A DNA stretch of 23,317 bases from the NCBI GenBank assembly GCA_034926415.1, contig JAYFRC010000046.1, positions 1-23,317 on the forward strand, read 5' to 3'. The stretch is from JAYFRC01 sp034926415. GTDB lineage: Bacteria > Bacillota > Clostridia > Oscillospirales > Oscillospiraceae. Position numbers and translations under genes: made by a program. Shown piece after piece: positions 1-7,478 of this stretch (within the stretch, counting starts at the first letter, position 1; each line of letters begins with the position of its first letter). Under the pieces are notes generated by a model. It had not been told where the DNA came from, made no database searches, and worked only from the letters and a program-made list of their open reading frames with translations.

Positions 1-749
1 GCATAAATATCTGAGAGAAACTTGTCGATTGCTGCCGTAATTGAATAGGCACGGCAGAACGCACCGACTACGCTGGACTTGGCGAGAGGGTCCTCCTGCG
101 GCTTCTGACTCGGCTTGCTGACCTTGCTTTCCCGCGAGGTGGTGGGTAGTAAAGAGCAATCCTGCCAATTGGGGTACGCCGCCAGAATTTTATCCGGGTC
201 AAGCAGCTCGCCGTCAAAGAACTCGCAGATATATTCACCGTTTGACGGGCAGGTCGGCCAGTACATGAGCTGGTTTGGTATAAAGGAACACTCGTCAAAC
301 ATATCGATACCGAGCTCCGCAGCCATATAGCGGGATACCGCCACAAACTCGTCAGCAGAAACATCTCTTGTGAAGGGCGCGACGATACGGAGACGGGGCG
401 CTTCCGGCGTGTGGCTGTGTGTGGAATACACCGCGCACCTGAAATTCAGCTTATTCTCCAACGCTGCGACGAACTCCGGCGTAGCATTATCGATATCGGG
501 CGTCCACAGAGAGCGGCAGGAGACATTTCCAACCTTGCGAAGGTTGTCTCGCAAATGCCCGCCGACGAAGCCACCCTTATCTTTTATTTCATCACGCTTG
601 GGCTTCGGGAGCTTGGCATATTCTTCGGCTGTTTCAGTAGTGCGTATTGGCGTTTTCAGTCGGTCGCATATGTCACCGAAGGACATAGTCTTATTCGACC
701 AGAATTTTGCCTGACGGGAGTTACCGAAGGCAATCTTCAATTCACGCAT
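1..749 (-). CDS. VapE/phage primase-like protein, N-terminal part (runs off left edge)
   Basis: I read this frame directly from the reverse complement. It starts with ATG at 749-747 (MRELKIAFGNSRQ...) and stays open to the window edge, about 249 codons, so the C-terminus is missing. The N-terminal region, with blocks such as CAVYSTHSHTPEAPRLRIV and DECSFIPNQLMYWP, resembles the primase-polymerase-like N-terminus of clostridial virulence-associated E (VapE) family proteins, which usually follow DNA polymerase and DUF genes in this kind of phage module. The start overlaps the stop of the upstream DUF4406 gene by 8 nt (ATGCGTGA), which suggests translational coupling. The helicase part that would confirm VapE lies outside the window, so the family name is an inference from the N-terminal half and the neighbourhood. 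Confidence 0.75.
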   Translation of the reverse strand, partial: MRELKIAFGNSRQAKFWSNKTMSFGDICDRLKTPIRTTETAEEYAKLPKPKRDEIKDKGGFVGGHLRDNLRKVGNVSCRSLWTPDIDNATPEFVAALENKLNFRCAVYSTHSHTPEAPRLRIVAPFTRDVSADEFVAVSRYMAAELGIDMFDECSFIPNQLMYWPTCPSNGEYICEFFDGELLDPDKILAAYPNWQDCSLLPTTSRESKVSKPSQKPQEDPLAKSSVVGAFCRAYSITAAIDKFLSDIY

Positions 750-1173
750 ATTCGCTGACCTCCTCGCAGTTTTCTGTAAAGTAGCGCAAGCGGTAATCCT
801 TCCACTTGGCGCGTTTGATTTCGGCCTCCATACCGGCTGAGATGTGGCCGCCGAACACCCATACCTCGGCGCATTTGCTCATCAGGGCGCTGCCGAAGAA
901 CAATCCGAGCTGGCGTTCCTTTGGGTCGTTGTCGTTGAGGAATTGCGGAAACAGCAGATGCGGAGCGATGGGGATATAACCCTTGTCCACGGCAAATCGG
1001 CTGTACCGCTGCGCCGCCGCGACGTTGCCGTCCACGTCGCCTGAAAACGGAGAGCAGATATAAACGATAGGGCGAAACGCCCGGAGCGCCTTTTCCTCGG
1101 CTTCGATGACGGAAAGCACGGCATGAGCCGTTGGGTCGTAGTAGCCATCGGAGTTAAACTTATTTATGCTCAT
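742..1173 (-). CDS. DUF4406 / nucleoside deoxyribosyltransferase-like protein
   Basis: This is a 143-aa protein. Its core (VYICSPFSGDVDGNVAAAQ, then IAPHLLFPQFLND, SALMSKCAEVWVFGG, GMEAEIKRA) has the Rossmann-like pattern of DUF4406 and related nucleoside 2-deoxyribosyltransferase-like proteins. These are common in phages and may act on nucleotides or nucleotide-like ligands. The conserved acidic residue in GMEAEI is typical of the fold. The start ATG at 1173 overlaps the stop of the GIY-YIG gene as ATGA, and AGGAG lies about 10 nt upstream. The stop overlaps the start of the primase-like gene. It sits inside the replication operon, so a role in phage nucleotide metabolism is plausible but unproven. 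Confidence 0.75.
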   Translation of the reverse strand: MSINKFNSDGYYDPTAHAVLSVIEAEEKALRAFRPIVYICSPFSGDVDGNVAAAQRYSRFAVDKGYIPIAPHLLFPQFLNDNDPKERQLGLFFGSALMSKCAEVWVFGGHISAGMEAEIKRAKWKDYRLRYFTENCEEVSEYA

Positions 1174-1697
1174 AAAGCTGCGTCTCCTATCTTTTCCAAC
1201 TTCATAAACGCTTGCAGAAAATCCGGTTTGAATAACCCGTATTCTTCGGATTCAAGCCATATCGTTTCGTCTTCACCCTGTGTTATTTTTATGTTGACGT
1301 TATATATGGCCTCCAAAAAGTCAGAGATAATCTGATGATCAGGACACATCGCATCCAATATTTCCTGGCAATCACCCGTATTATTACAATTTACAATGCG
1401 GCTATCGCCTATTTCTTTGGCAACGGATGTAGCAAGCTGAACACCATCTTCAAATGATACGGAAAACCACTCTTCAATAATTCTCTGTGCGTTAAACCGC
1501 TTGTGAATCTCAGCTTCTACCTGATAGCCGTTTTGAAAAGGTCCTATTAGTTTCTGGCGTGTTACCTGAAAACCCCCAATTCGCTCCAATGTGCTAATTC
1601 GTTCAGCAGGGTTGGATGCAACGCCTACTTTAAGACGATTCAAGTTGGTTTCAATGATATACACCCACTGGTGAGGCTTAATCTTATTTTCATTCAT
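1170..1697 (-). CDS. GIY-YIG nuclease family protein (T5orf172/Mug113 type)
   Basis: The N-terminal ~85 residues carry a GIY-YIG domain of the T5orf172/Mug113 sort: WVYIIETNLNRLKVGVAS (the Y-I-I...K-V-G core), then ERISTLERIGG and the late catalytic glutamate region VEAEIHKRFNAQRI followed by EEWFSV. The C-terminal half (~residues 95-175) is unrecognised. I chose the ATG at 1697, which overlaps the stop of the zinc-ribbon gene by 8 nt (ATGAATGA). A TTG 33 nt further upstream (1730) is the alternative. The gene is clearly more AT-rich than its neighbours: one 60-nt line (1381-1440) has 24 G+C. That suggests later acquisition into the operon, as expected of a free-standing homing-type nuclease. 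Its target is unknown. Confidence 0.75.
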   Translation of the reverse strand: MNENKIKPHQWVYIIETNLNRLKVGVASNPAERISTLERIGGFQVTRQKLIGPFQNGYQVEAEIHKRFNAQRIIEEWFSVSFEDGVQLATSVAKEIGDSRIVNCNNTGDCQEILDAMCPDHQIISDFLEAIYNVNIKITQGEDETIWLESEEYGLFKPDFLQAFMKLEKIGDAAL

Positions 1698-1959
1698 GTT
1701 GATTACCGCGCCTTTCGTAAAGAGACTCAAATGAACTTTCTTGACTTCTCTCCGATTTTTTGTTGCTCCTAATCTTCAGGCTGCATTCCTCGCAGTATAC
1801 TGCGGTACCATACAGGTCGCACTCACCATCGCTGAAAAGCTCGGCAAGGTCAATACACACCTCGTTGCCGCAGCCAGGACAGCGCGTGAACACATTCTCG
1901 TCGGTGATCTCGACAGTCACATTCACGGCGTCGCTGATTTTCTCTTTTACATAAAACAT
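1690..1959 (-). CDS. Small zinc-ribbon phage protein
   Basis: This is an 89-aa protein with two CxxC pairs, CPGC at about residue 28 and CEEC at about residue 56, the layout of a single zinc ribbon. The C-terminal tail is basic and serine-rich. It starts at ATG 1959 behind a strong AAGGAGG ribosome binding site spaced about 9 nt. It is the first gene after the hairpin that follows the polymerase gene, and it lies directly downstream of copy 1 of the 36-bp repeat (2005-2040), so it probably opens the second sub-operon of the module. Function is unknown; small zinc-ribbon proteins of phages often bind nucleic acid or partner proteins. Confidence 0.7.
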   Translation of the reverse strand: MFYVKEKISDAVNVTVEITDENVFTRCPGCGNEVCIDLAELFSDGECDLYGTAVYCEECSLKIRSNKKSERSQESSFESLYERRGNQHE

Positions 1960-2004
1960 AGTGGATAATCCTCCTTCATAGTTCGGGCGTTACCGCCTCT
2001 TACT

Positions 2005-2040
2005 ACTCGCTGGACATAAGCGGAGCACTTTGACGAAGGA
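2005..2040 (-). repeat. 36-bp repeat, copy 1 (leader of second sub-operon)
   Basis: On the minus strand this reads TCCTTCGTCAAA, then 11 variable bases, then ATGTCCAGCGAGT. The same 12-nt and 13-nt blocks with the same 11-nt spacing occur at 7238-7273. Copy 1 lies ~45 nt upstream of the zinc-ribbon gene start. In one frame both copies encode the tail LRQ-xxx-LMSSE followed by a stop, so each could be a leader peptide, a relic of a shared upstream gene end, or a regulatory site. Confidence 0.7.
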
Positions 2041-2065
2041 TCATATATATTTTTAATAAGAACAG

Positions 2066-2091
2066 CACTAAGCCCAAAGCTGGACTCAGTG
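2066..2091 (-). terminator. Hairpin after the DNA polymerase gene
   Basis: Nine bases after the polymerase stop, the minus strand forms a 10-bp stem (CACTGAGTCC / GGGCTTAGTG, two G-U pairs) with a 6-nt loop. The sequence after it (CTGTTCTTATT) is only moderately U-rich, so it may be a weak terminator or an mRNA-stabilising hairpin that separates the two sub-operons. Confidence 0.5.
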
Positions 2092-2099
2092 CCGCTTCA

Positions 2100-4964
2100 T
2101 CAGTCTTTTTTGTAGAAGTCGCATTCGTAGCCGTCGGCGCGGAGTATAAGCCCCTTAGCCCAGGGCGGAACCCGACCCATTTGCTCACAGATGGCATCCA
2201 CTGATACCTGCTTGTCGCACTCGATAATGAGCTCATCGTGCACATGGGCGACGATGGAGCAGCAGCGGAGCGTCTGCATGGCATACATGAGAATATCCCT
2301 TGATGTTGCCTGAACAATGTTTTCTACGAATTTGGGGCCATAGGACTCAAGCCTCTCCCACTTCTTCGTGCTGCCGATTCCCTCATAAGTCACAGACGCG
2401 CCACCGAAGCGGTTCTCGCCCATGCGCGGCTTCACATACGCAAGCCGCCTGCCGCTTGGCAGCGTAATAAACAGGAAGCCGCTCTGGTAGGAAAAGCTGA
2501 CACCATTTGTGGATGCAGTGGTTTTCTCCTTTACGGCGGTCTTCACGGCGCGGTCGACATCCCACCAGAACTTCACGATGCGCTGATTGGATTTTCGCCA
2601 CGCGTCTACCAGCGGCTGAAGCTCGTCCTCGGTCAGTCCCATCTCCAAAGCGCCCATTGCTTTGAGCGCACCGACGGAGCCGCCGTAGCCAAGTGCCAGT
2701 TCCGCAATCTTGCCTTTTTGCCGCAGATGGCCGTTCACGCCATGCTTTTTCACTGGAACTTTGAACATGGCTGAAGCGGATGCGCAGTAGATGTCGCCGC
2801 CGTTCTGGAAAACCTCCGTGCGCCAGCTTTCCCCGGCAAGCCACGCGATCACTCTCGCTTCAATGGCACTGAAGTCCGAAACAATGAACTTTGTCCCGAC
2901 TCTCGGCACGAATGCCGTGCGAATAAGCTGGGAGAGAGTGTCCGGGATATCCTCATACAGCATTTCGAGCGCATCGTAGTGATCGCCAGCCACCAGACTC
3001 CGCGCTTCGGCGAGGTCGGGAATATGGTTCTGAGGCAGATTTTGAAGCTGAACCAGCCGACCTGAGTTACCCGTAACCCACACCTTCCCATCTCGACGAA
3101 CGAGGAAATATCCTGTTGAGGTTTCTGCACAGTATACTTGTCCGTCGAAATTATGAAGCTTCGGTTTAACACGGACTTCGTGACAGTTGATGGGAGTAAG
3201 CCAAATATCCACATAATAAGCGTCGCTCCAATTCGGGTGTTCATCAGCTCTTGTTTTGGTTCTTATTGATGCCGCTCTACCTGATATATGAGCGAACGCC
3301 TGCACTGTATCAGCATTCTGTTTATTGCAAGTAACATACTGAATGCTGTTTTTTGCAGAGCGATAGCCATCCCAGTAGACCAGTTCATCAAAAAAGACAT
3401 CTGCACTTTCATCAAAGAGCCAGCTTCCGAATGTTTTATCTTTGAACTGCCTTAACCATAAAGGTACGTCACGAGAAAGAATGGTAAACGCCAATCGGGT
3501 CTTTGCCGAATCCGTATACTCTTTATATGAGTATTGGATATCTGCTGCCCTAAGTAATGATTTACAACGTTCCGCTTTTCGGATTTTGGTAAAGCCAAGT
3601 TTAATGGTGCCGTCTTCACAGTAGTGACCATCCGCTTGCACCATCACCATAACGCGAAGTTTACCATGTTCTAATCCCGATGTTGTCTGGCGAAATCCTG
3701 TAAACGGAATTGACGGGCGGTAACTTGCCATATTTTGCACCGTATCTGTGATCCATTCGCCGCCATACCGCTTCTTAACATACATTCTGTGATCCGGAGT
3801 GCTAATTTGCGATATGCGTTTATCCGTATACTCGAACATGACTCCCTGATATGGGAAAGCGAGTTGTTTTGCCTTTTGGAAGGAAACTGTTTCTCCATGC
3901 GGATTCCAACAGGCAATTCTTCCGCCATCCCATTCATCCAGGCGCATCCAACCATTATCCGTGAGAACTTCATGGTCGCCGGTTAAGCACCAGCGTCCAG
4001 TGCGATTGGCTCCGTAAAACATGAACATCCCTCTGACACGGTCATCTGCGCAGACCGCGTTTTCCATAGCGGTGTACTTTTTGACGGAGGATTTCGCAAG
4101 CTGCTGGCGAAGCTGCAATACCTCGCCAAGCTCTCCGGGAGCGTCCTTTACCAGCGCTGCCACCGCCTTTTTGCCGAGCGTGTCTGTTTCGAGGCCATTG
4201 TCGGCAAGCCATGACTTCATTTGTTGTACGGAGTTGGGGTTGTCCAGCTCGGTGATATCCCGCATCGCGGCGAAGAGCCGGGTGCGTGACCGTTCATCAA
4301 AGGCGATAGCTTGTTTTACGAAGGGCATATCTACACGGATGCCCCGGTCGTTTATCTCTTCGCTTAAGTGGTACTCGTCCCAGACGCTGTCCGGCACTGG
4401 GAACTTGGCGAGCTTCCGCTGTATCAGCATTTCCACCTCAACGTCCCGTTTATTATAGTCTTTGAAGGTAGCCCACTTGTCCGGCGCGTCGGATGGAAGA
4501 TTGCGCGTCCTGCCGCCATTGGCTTTTGTCGGCGCACAGGGCTGGCAGAAGAATTTGATGAGGTCTTTGCCCTCGTCCATCTTCTGTTTGTCCAAGCCGA
4601 GCACCGTGCCGACGCCCTTCAGAGACAGCGGCATGCCGAGATACGCCGACCATATCATGGAGCAGCGCCATGATGACGGGTCGAGATACTCCCCGGTCGT
4701 GTAGCCAAGAAAGCGTGAAATACAGACACGTTCAAAAGAGGCATTAAAGGCGTACTTGATGACGGACTCGTCCTCCAATGCCGACAGCACCTCGGCAGGG
4801 AGCGTTTCGCCCTGCGCCAAGTTGACCACGCATACCTCGCCGCCGTCTATGCTATATCCAAAGAGGATGATTCCGAAATCGGGTGCTTCTACATATTTAT
4901 ATACGCCGCATTTGGAGAGATCGGCGCTGCTGTATGTCTCAATATCTATTTCTAAGGTTTTCAT
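2100..4964 (-). CDS. Phage-type family A DNA polymerase interrupted by an intein
   Basis: This is a 954-aa precursor, about 646 aa after splicing, which is normal for clostridial phage DNA polymerase I-like enzymes. The N-terminus has a 3'-5' exonuclease domain (IDIET with D7 and E9; AFNASFER; YNKRDVEVE). The polymerase domain has motif A SDFSAIEAR (D697), motif B RQKGKIAELALGYGG (R748 to G761) and motif C HVHDEL (H909-D910-E911). The start is ATG 4964 (MKTLEIDIETYSS) with GGAGGG 8-9 nt upstream; the reading frame remains open further 5' but that part overlaps the DUF2815 gene in another frame. Residues 326-633 are an intein inserted within TGRW/SGRLVQLQNLP, the invariant block before motif A. 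It should replicate the element's DNA, with DUF2815 and DUF2800 proteins as partners. The extein is GC-rich (37 of 60 in line 2641-2700). Confidence 0.93.
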   Translation of the reverse strand: MKTLEIDIETYSSADLSKCGVYKYVEAPDFGIILFGYSIDGGEVCVVNLAQGETLPAEVLSALEDESVIKYAFNASFERVCISRFLGYTTGEYLDPSSWRCSMIWSAYLGMPLSLKGVGTVLGLDKQKMDEGKDLIKFFCQPCAPTKANGGRTRNLPSDAPDKWATFKDYNKRDVEVEMLIQRKLAKFPVPDSVWDEYHLSEEINDRGIRVDMPFVKQAIAFDERSRTRLFAAMRDITELDNPNSVQQMKSWLADNGLETDTLGKKAVAALVKDAPGELGEVLQLRQQLAKSSVKKYTAMENAVCADDRVRGMFMFYGANRTGRWCLTGDHEVLTDNGWMRLDEWDGGRIACWNPHGETVSFQKAKQLAFPYQGVMFEYTDKRISQISTPDHRMYVKKRYGGEWITDTVQNMASYRPSIPFTGFRQTTSGLEHGKLRVMVMVQADGHYCEDGTIKLGFTKIRKAERCKSLLRAADIQYSYKEYTDSAKTRLAFTILSRDVPLWLRQFKDKTFGSWLFDESADVFFDELVYWDGYRSAKNSIQYVTCNKQNADTVQAFAHISGRAASIRTKTRADEHPNWSDAYYVDIWLTPINCHEVRVKPKLHNFDGQVYCAETSTGYFLVRRDGKVWVTGNSGRLVQLQNLPQNHIPDLAEARSLVAGDHYDALEMLYEDIPDTLSQLIRTAFVPRVGTKFIVSDFSAIEARVIAWLAGESWRTEVFQNGGDIYCASASAMFKVPVKKHGVNGHLRQKGKIAELALGYGGSVGALKAMGALEMGLTEDELQPLVDAWRKSNQRIVKFWWDVDRAVKTAVKEKTTASTNGVSFSYQSGFLFITLPSGRRLAYVKPRMGENRFGGASVTYEGIGSTKKWERLESYGPKFVENIVQATSRDILMYAMQTLRCCSIVAHVHDELIIECDKQVSVDAICEQMGRVPPWAKGLILRADGYECDFYKKD
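3066..3989 (-). mobile_element. Intein with LAGLIDADG homing endonuclease in the DNA polymerase
   Basis: This is a 308-residue in-frame insertion. It begins with the nucleophile Cys (CLTGDHEVLTDNGW, block A) right after TGRW and ends with VWVTGN directly before the +1 Ser of SGRLVQLQ. The block B TxxH is present (TPDH, intein residues 64-67). Block F is VYCAETSTGYFLV. The terminal Asn is present, but the usual penultimate His is replaced by Gly. The middle holds two LAGLIDADG-like helices, MVMVQADGHY (114-123) and ELVYWDGY (202-209), so an endonuclease is probably encoded. The insert is more AT-rich than the exteins (25 G+C of 60 in line 3541-3600). Removing it restores an uninterrupted TGRWSGRLVQLQNLP, which is strong evidence for a precise intein. 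Confidence 0.93.
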
Positions 4965-5034
4965 AGTGTTTGCCCTCCATACGGAAAGTGGCGGAGAGAA
5001 ACCCCTCCGCCACCATCCGAAAATGATGTAGGTC

Positions 5035-5610
5035 TTAGGCGAGGAAGTCCTCGTCGTTCTCGGTTGCGAAATCGTCCTCAGCACTCGCCTTGCCTCCCAG
5101 GGGCTCACCGTCACGGATTTTCTGCAGGTTGTTCAAACCGCAGGCGATGCCCTTATTGCCGTTGCTGTTAAATGCGTAGAAGCTGATGCTGGCGCGACCA
5201 TACACACCGGAGTAAACCTCAGAGCGGGTCAGGACGGGATTGCGGTCAGCGTCCACGATGCCGGGAGCCGTGGTCGCGTTGGCATTGATGAAGTAAGCAT
5301 TCGCGTAAGCCTCATCATCGGGGCGTTCCGTATCACCGTCACGCAGGGGCGTTTTGAGTGCCGCCATCGGAGGCACGGACTTGCCATTGCCCTTGAGCTT
5401 GGCCTCGCCCTCATGGTAAGCCGCCTCGATAGCAGCCTTAATCTTGGCGATCGTCTTGGTGTCGGACTTCGGAATGATGAGGCTGACCGAGAACTTCGGC
5501 GTGCCGCCGTTGATGGACTTAGCTTCCCAGACGTTAGCGTAAGACCAGCGGGTGTCGGGACCGGTGATGACCTTCATCGGGTTGTTTACCTTATTTGTGC
5601 TGTTATTCAT
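5035..5610 (-). CDS. DUF2815 protein (phage single-strand DNA-binding-like)
   Basis: This is a 191-aa protein starting MNNSTNKVNNPMKVITGPDTRWSY, with the typical DUF2815 blocks (FSVSLIIPKSD, YHEGEAKLKGN, PLRDGDTERPDDEAYANAYF, SGVYGRASISFYAFNSNGNKGIACGLNNLQKI) and an acidic C-terminal tail (EDDFATENDEDFLA). DUF2815 proteins are found beside DUF2800 and phage DNA polymerase and are thought to be OB-fold single-strand DNA-binding proteins; the acidic tail fits that idea. The start ATG at 5610 has GGAGG about 9 nt upstream and overlaps the stop of the DUF2800 gene by 8 nt (ATGAATAA). An ATG 24 nt upstream is possible but lacks a good ribosome binding site. Confidence 0.88.
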   Translation of the reverse strand: MNNSTNKVNNPMKVITGPDTRWSYANVWEAKSINGGTPKFSVSLIIPKSDTKTIAKIKAAIEAAYHEGEAKLKGNGKSVPPMAALKTPLRDGDTERPDDEAYANAYFINANATTAPGIVDADRNPVLTRSEVYSGVYGRASISFYAFNSNGNKGIACGLNNLQKIRDGEPLGGKASAEDDFATENDEDFLA

Positions 5611-6742
5611 AATCGTTTTCCTCCATAAAATCATTTTTGGCTGTGTTCATTCCTGGACGCTTATCGCTCTCCGGCACAAGAGTTGGTTTGCCTTGCGGCT
5701 TTTCAATGTAGGGACTTAAGAGTTCATCAAAGCGGGATCTTCCGAGCAGTTTCTGCATGGCTGTGACGCCGAGCACCTTGCGCTCAAACGGGTCGAATCC
5801 TGCTTGCTTAACTACATTGGCGACAACCGCGTCGTTAACGTATTTCCTGTTAGAACGGCCCTCGACCAGCTTCCAGCCGGTCCATTCCTTGCCGCTGATT
5901 GCCTGCTGCAGGGCGTATTCCTTGATATCCGACGCCCACGAGACAAGCGCGTCGACCTTAGAGAGGATCTCCTCAACATCCTCATCCGTGAGGAGCGGTG
6001 GAAGCTTGAACTCATATTGCGCCAGAGCGAGATTTGCTTCGGCACGGGCACGGCAGTCGTTCTTTGCCTTGCAGAATCCGCACCACTCGCCGCAGAGATA
6101 GTTGCCATCGCCGGTAAAAGCAAGCTCAGCGGTGGGCTTCAGAACTTCGTCAGCCCAACGGTACAGGTTATCTTTGGATATTTCATAGGTGCTGACGTTG
6201 TCTCTGCGCGGTTGGTAGATGGTCATGCTAACCGTTTCGATGTCGTAGATTTTGTCGAAAAGCTCCAGCGCACCGAGTGCGTAGCACATGAGCTGCGGGT
6301 TTTCCTCGGCCCGGACGAGCACGCCGAGCCCATGCTTGTAATCGCAGATTTTGAGAGTGCCGTCCGTGATGATGATGCAGTCTGCTGTACCGAAGCCGGA
6401 CTCCACCCAACGGGAGAAGTCCACCCGCTGCTCAATGAGCACCACGGGATCGGCGCAGGTCTTCTTTGCTGCTTCCACCTGTTCAAGCACATAAGCGGAG
6501 TAACCGGTGGCGCAGTCGCTCATCTCCTCGTTGAACCATGTGAGGTTCTCGGTCGGGTCAGTCGCTTCCATACCCAGCGTCAGACGGAGCTTGTACTCGC
6601 AAAGCGCATGAGCATCGGTGCCTTCGGCGGCATAATCGCTGCCCTTATCGTCGTAGCTCTCACAAAGCCGAGCAGACGGCGGACAGTGCAGCCAACGGTC
6701 AGAACTGGATGCGGAGAGAATCGCGTGTCCTTTAGGTGGCAT
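5603..6742 (-). CDS. DUF2800 protein, Cas4/RecB-like PD-(D/E)XK nuclease
   Basis: This 379-aa protein begins MPPKGHAILSASSSDRWLHCPPSARLC, the usual DUF2800 opening. A RecB/Cas4-like nuclease core is visible: GTAD (D121), then KICDYKHG (D134, K136), then NPQLMCYALG as the QxxxY-like helix. Cysteines at about 20 (HCPPS) and 217, 221, 224 and 230 (C-x3-C-x2-C-x5-C) match the arrangement that holds an iron-sulfur cluster in Cas4/AddB-type nucleases. It probably processes DNA ends for phage recombination or replication together with DUF2815. It overlaps its upstream neighbour by 11 nt and the DUF2815 gene by 8 nt, so translation is likely coupled. The iron-sulfur cluster is inferred from spacing only. 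Confidence 0.88.
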   Translation of the reverse strand: MPPKGHAILSASSSDRWLHCPPSARLCESYDDKGSDYAAEGTDAHALCEYKLRLTLGMEATDPTENLTWFNEEMSDCATGYSAYVLEQVEAAKKTCADPVVLIEQRVDFSRWVESGFGTADCIIITDGTLKICDYKHGLGVLVRAEENPQLMCYALGALELFDKIYDIETVSMTIYQPRRDNVSTYEISKDNLYRWADEVLKPTAELAFTGDGNYLCGEWCGFCKAKNDCRARAEANLALAQYEFKLPPLLTDEDVEEILSKVDALVSWASDIKEYALQQAISGKEWTGWKLVEGRSNRKYVNDAVVANVVKQAGFDPFERKVLGVTAMQKLLGRSRFDELLSPYIEKPQGKPTLVPESDKRPGMNTAKNDFMEENDYE

Positions 6743-7043
6743 CGTTCAGTCCCTCCACATCTGAAAGCAACGCCTTGTAGTTTGCCGGGTCAACGCCCGA
6801 CAGTTTGTCGGCACCGTACTTCTGGAGCAGAGAGCGAATCTGAGCGGTGAAGCCCGCACGGGACTTGTCCGCAAGGACGGCTCTGACCGCTTCCAGCGTC
6901 AGCACAGGCTCGGCAGACGCGGCTTCCGGCTCCGGCTCGTTGCCATTGAACTGCTCCGCCAGCCAGTTAGCCGCGTCGCTGATAGCAGCAGCACATTTGC
7001 GCAGTTCTTCGATGGTCGCGGACATCTCACTCATTTTGCTCAT
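6732..7043 (-). CDS. Small phage hypothetical protein
   Basis: This is a 103-aa protein starting MSKMSEMSATIEELRKCAAAISDAANWLAEQF. It has a short helical N-terminus, an acidic Glu/Pro/Ala-rich linker, and a C-terminal part with alternating helices (LEAVRAVLADKSRAGFTAQIRSLLQKYGADKLSGVDP). I chose the ATG at 7043 because it has a strong GGAGG site 8 nt upstream. It overlaps the preceding gene by 17 nt and the DUF2800 gene by 11 nt. Proteins like this are regular members of the DUF2800/DUF2815/polymerase cluster, sometimes labelled as rRNA biogenesis protein by automatic pipelines, which I would not trust. The function is unknown. Confidence 0.72.
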   Translation of the reverse strand: MSKMSEMSATIEELRKCAAAISDAANWLAEQFNGNEPEPEAASAEPVLTLEAVRAVLADKSRAGFTAQIRSLLQKYGADKLSGVDPANYKALLSDVEGLNDAT

Positions 7044-7236
7044 CTGTTTTTCCTCCTTCCATGGATTTGCTCTGTCCGGCAAGCAAGGCCAGTTTTCTTG
7101 CCAGCCGCATGGACACAACGCTGATCGCGGTGAGAACCTCTACGAGCTCCTCGTCCGCAGCCTGTGTCCGGGTATCCTTTCGTTCCTGAATCATCTCTTT
7201 CACCTCCAGCCCGAAAGCGTTTTTTCTTGCTTTCAT
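7027..7236 (-). CDS. Small phage hypothetical protein, first gene of the replication operon
   Basis: This is a 69-aa protein (MKARKNAFGLEVKEMIQERK...LARKLALLAGQSKS) that is charged and mostly helical, with no recognised domain. The start ATG at 7236 directly follows copy 2 of the 36-bp repeat and overlaps the TGA of the small frame that ends in that repeat (TTATGA). A longer version starting at 7317 is open but would be read through the repeat in a different frame. No clear Shine-Dalgarno sequence lies before 7236, so translational coupling to the short frame in the repeat is a possible explanation. Function is unknown. Confidence 0.55.
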   Translation of the reverse strand: MKARKNAFGLEVKEMIQERKDTRTQAADEELVEVLTAISVVSMRLARKLALLAGQSKSMEGGKTDEQNE

Positions 7237-7237
7237 A

Positions 7238-7273
7238 ACTCGCTGGACATGAGGGAGCCGTTTTGACGAAGGA
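7238..7273 (-). repeat. 36-bp repeat, copy 2 (leader of first sub-operon)
   Basis: This is the second copy of the element at 2005-2040. On the minus strand it has the same TCCTTCGTCAAA and ATGTCCAGCGAGT blocks around an 11-nt variable centre. It abuts the start codon of the first gene of the replication operon. Only these two copies were found in the window by eye. Confidence 0.7.
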
Positions 7274-7352
7274 AGCGAAAAATATTTCTCGGATTCTTGC
7301 TGAAGCGTAACGCGCATTTATGACTTTTTATAAACATTTTCATCTTGCTTCA

Positions 7353-7381
7353 TTGATTTTCACGTACTTTTGCGATATAAT
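7353..7381 (+). promoter_or_regulatory. Sigma-A type promoter of the HTH/restriction cassette
   Basis: TTGATT (7353-7358) and a perfect TATAAT (7376-7381) are separated by 17 bp, a near-consensus vegetative promoter. It points right and would start transcription around 7388, about 90 nt before the HTH gene start. Confidence 0.75.
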
Positions 7382-7419
7382 ATTTAATGAAAAAGTGTAT
7401 ATGGCACTCACGCAGATAG

Positions 7420-7448
7420 AAAAAGCCGCAGGTATAAGACCCTGCGGC
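7420..7448 (-). terminator. Minus-strand intrinsic terminator inside the HTH leader
   Basis: Perfect 8-bp arms GCCGCAGG (7425-7432) and CCTGCGGC (7441-7448) flank an 8-nt loop. On the minus strand the hairpin is followed by TTTTTC, an intrinsic terminator. No minus-strand gene is now upstream of it before the sigma-like gene, so it may be a relic of the locus before the restriction cassette was inserted, or a guard against readthrough. On the plus strand the same hairpin sits in the 5' leader of the HTH mRNA. Confidence 0.6.
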
Positions 7449-7478
7449 ACTGCGGAACAGAATATGGAGGTCAATAGC

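Noticed and set aside
370..758. Two plus-strand frames of about 115 codons
   Set aside because: They are antisense to the primase-like gene, which has a convincing protein sequence and coupled start.
5804..6850. A 348-codon plus-strand frame
   Set aside because: It is antisense to the DUF2800 gene, has no ribosome binding site or recognisable domain, and arises from the high GC content of the real gene.
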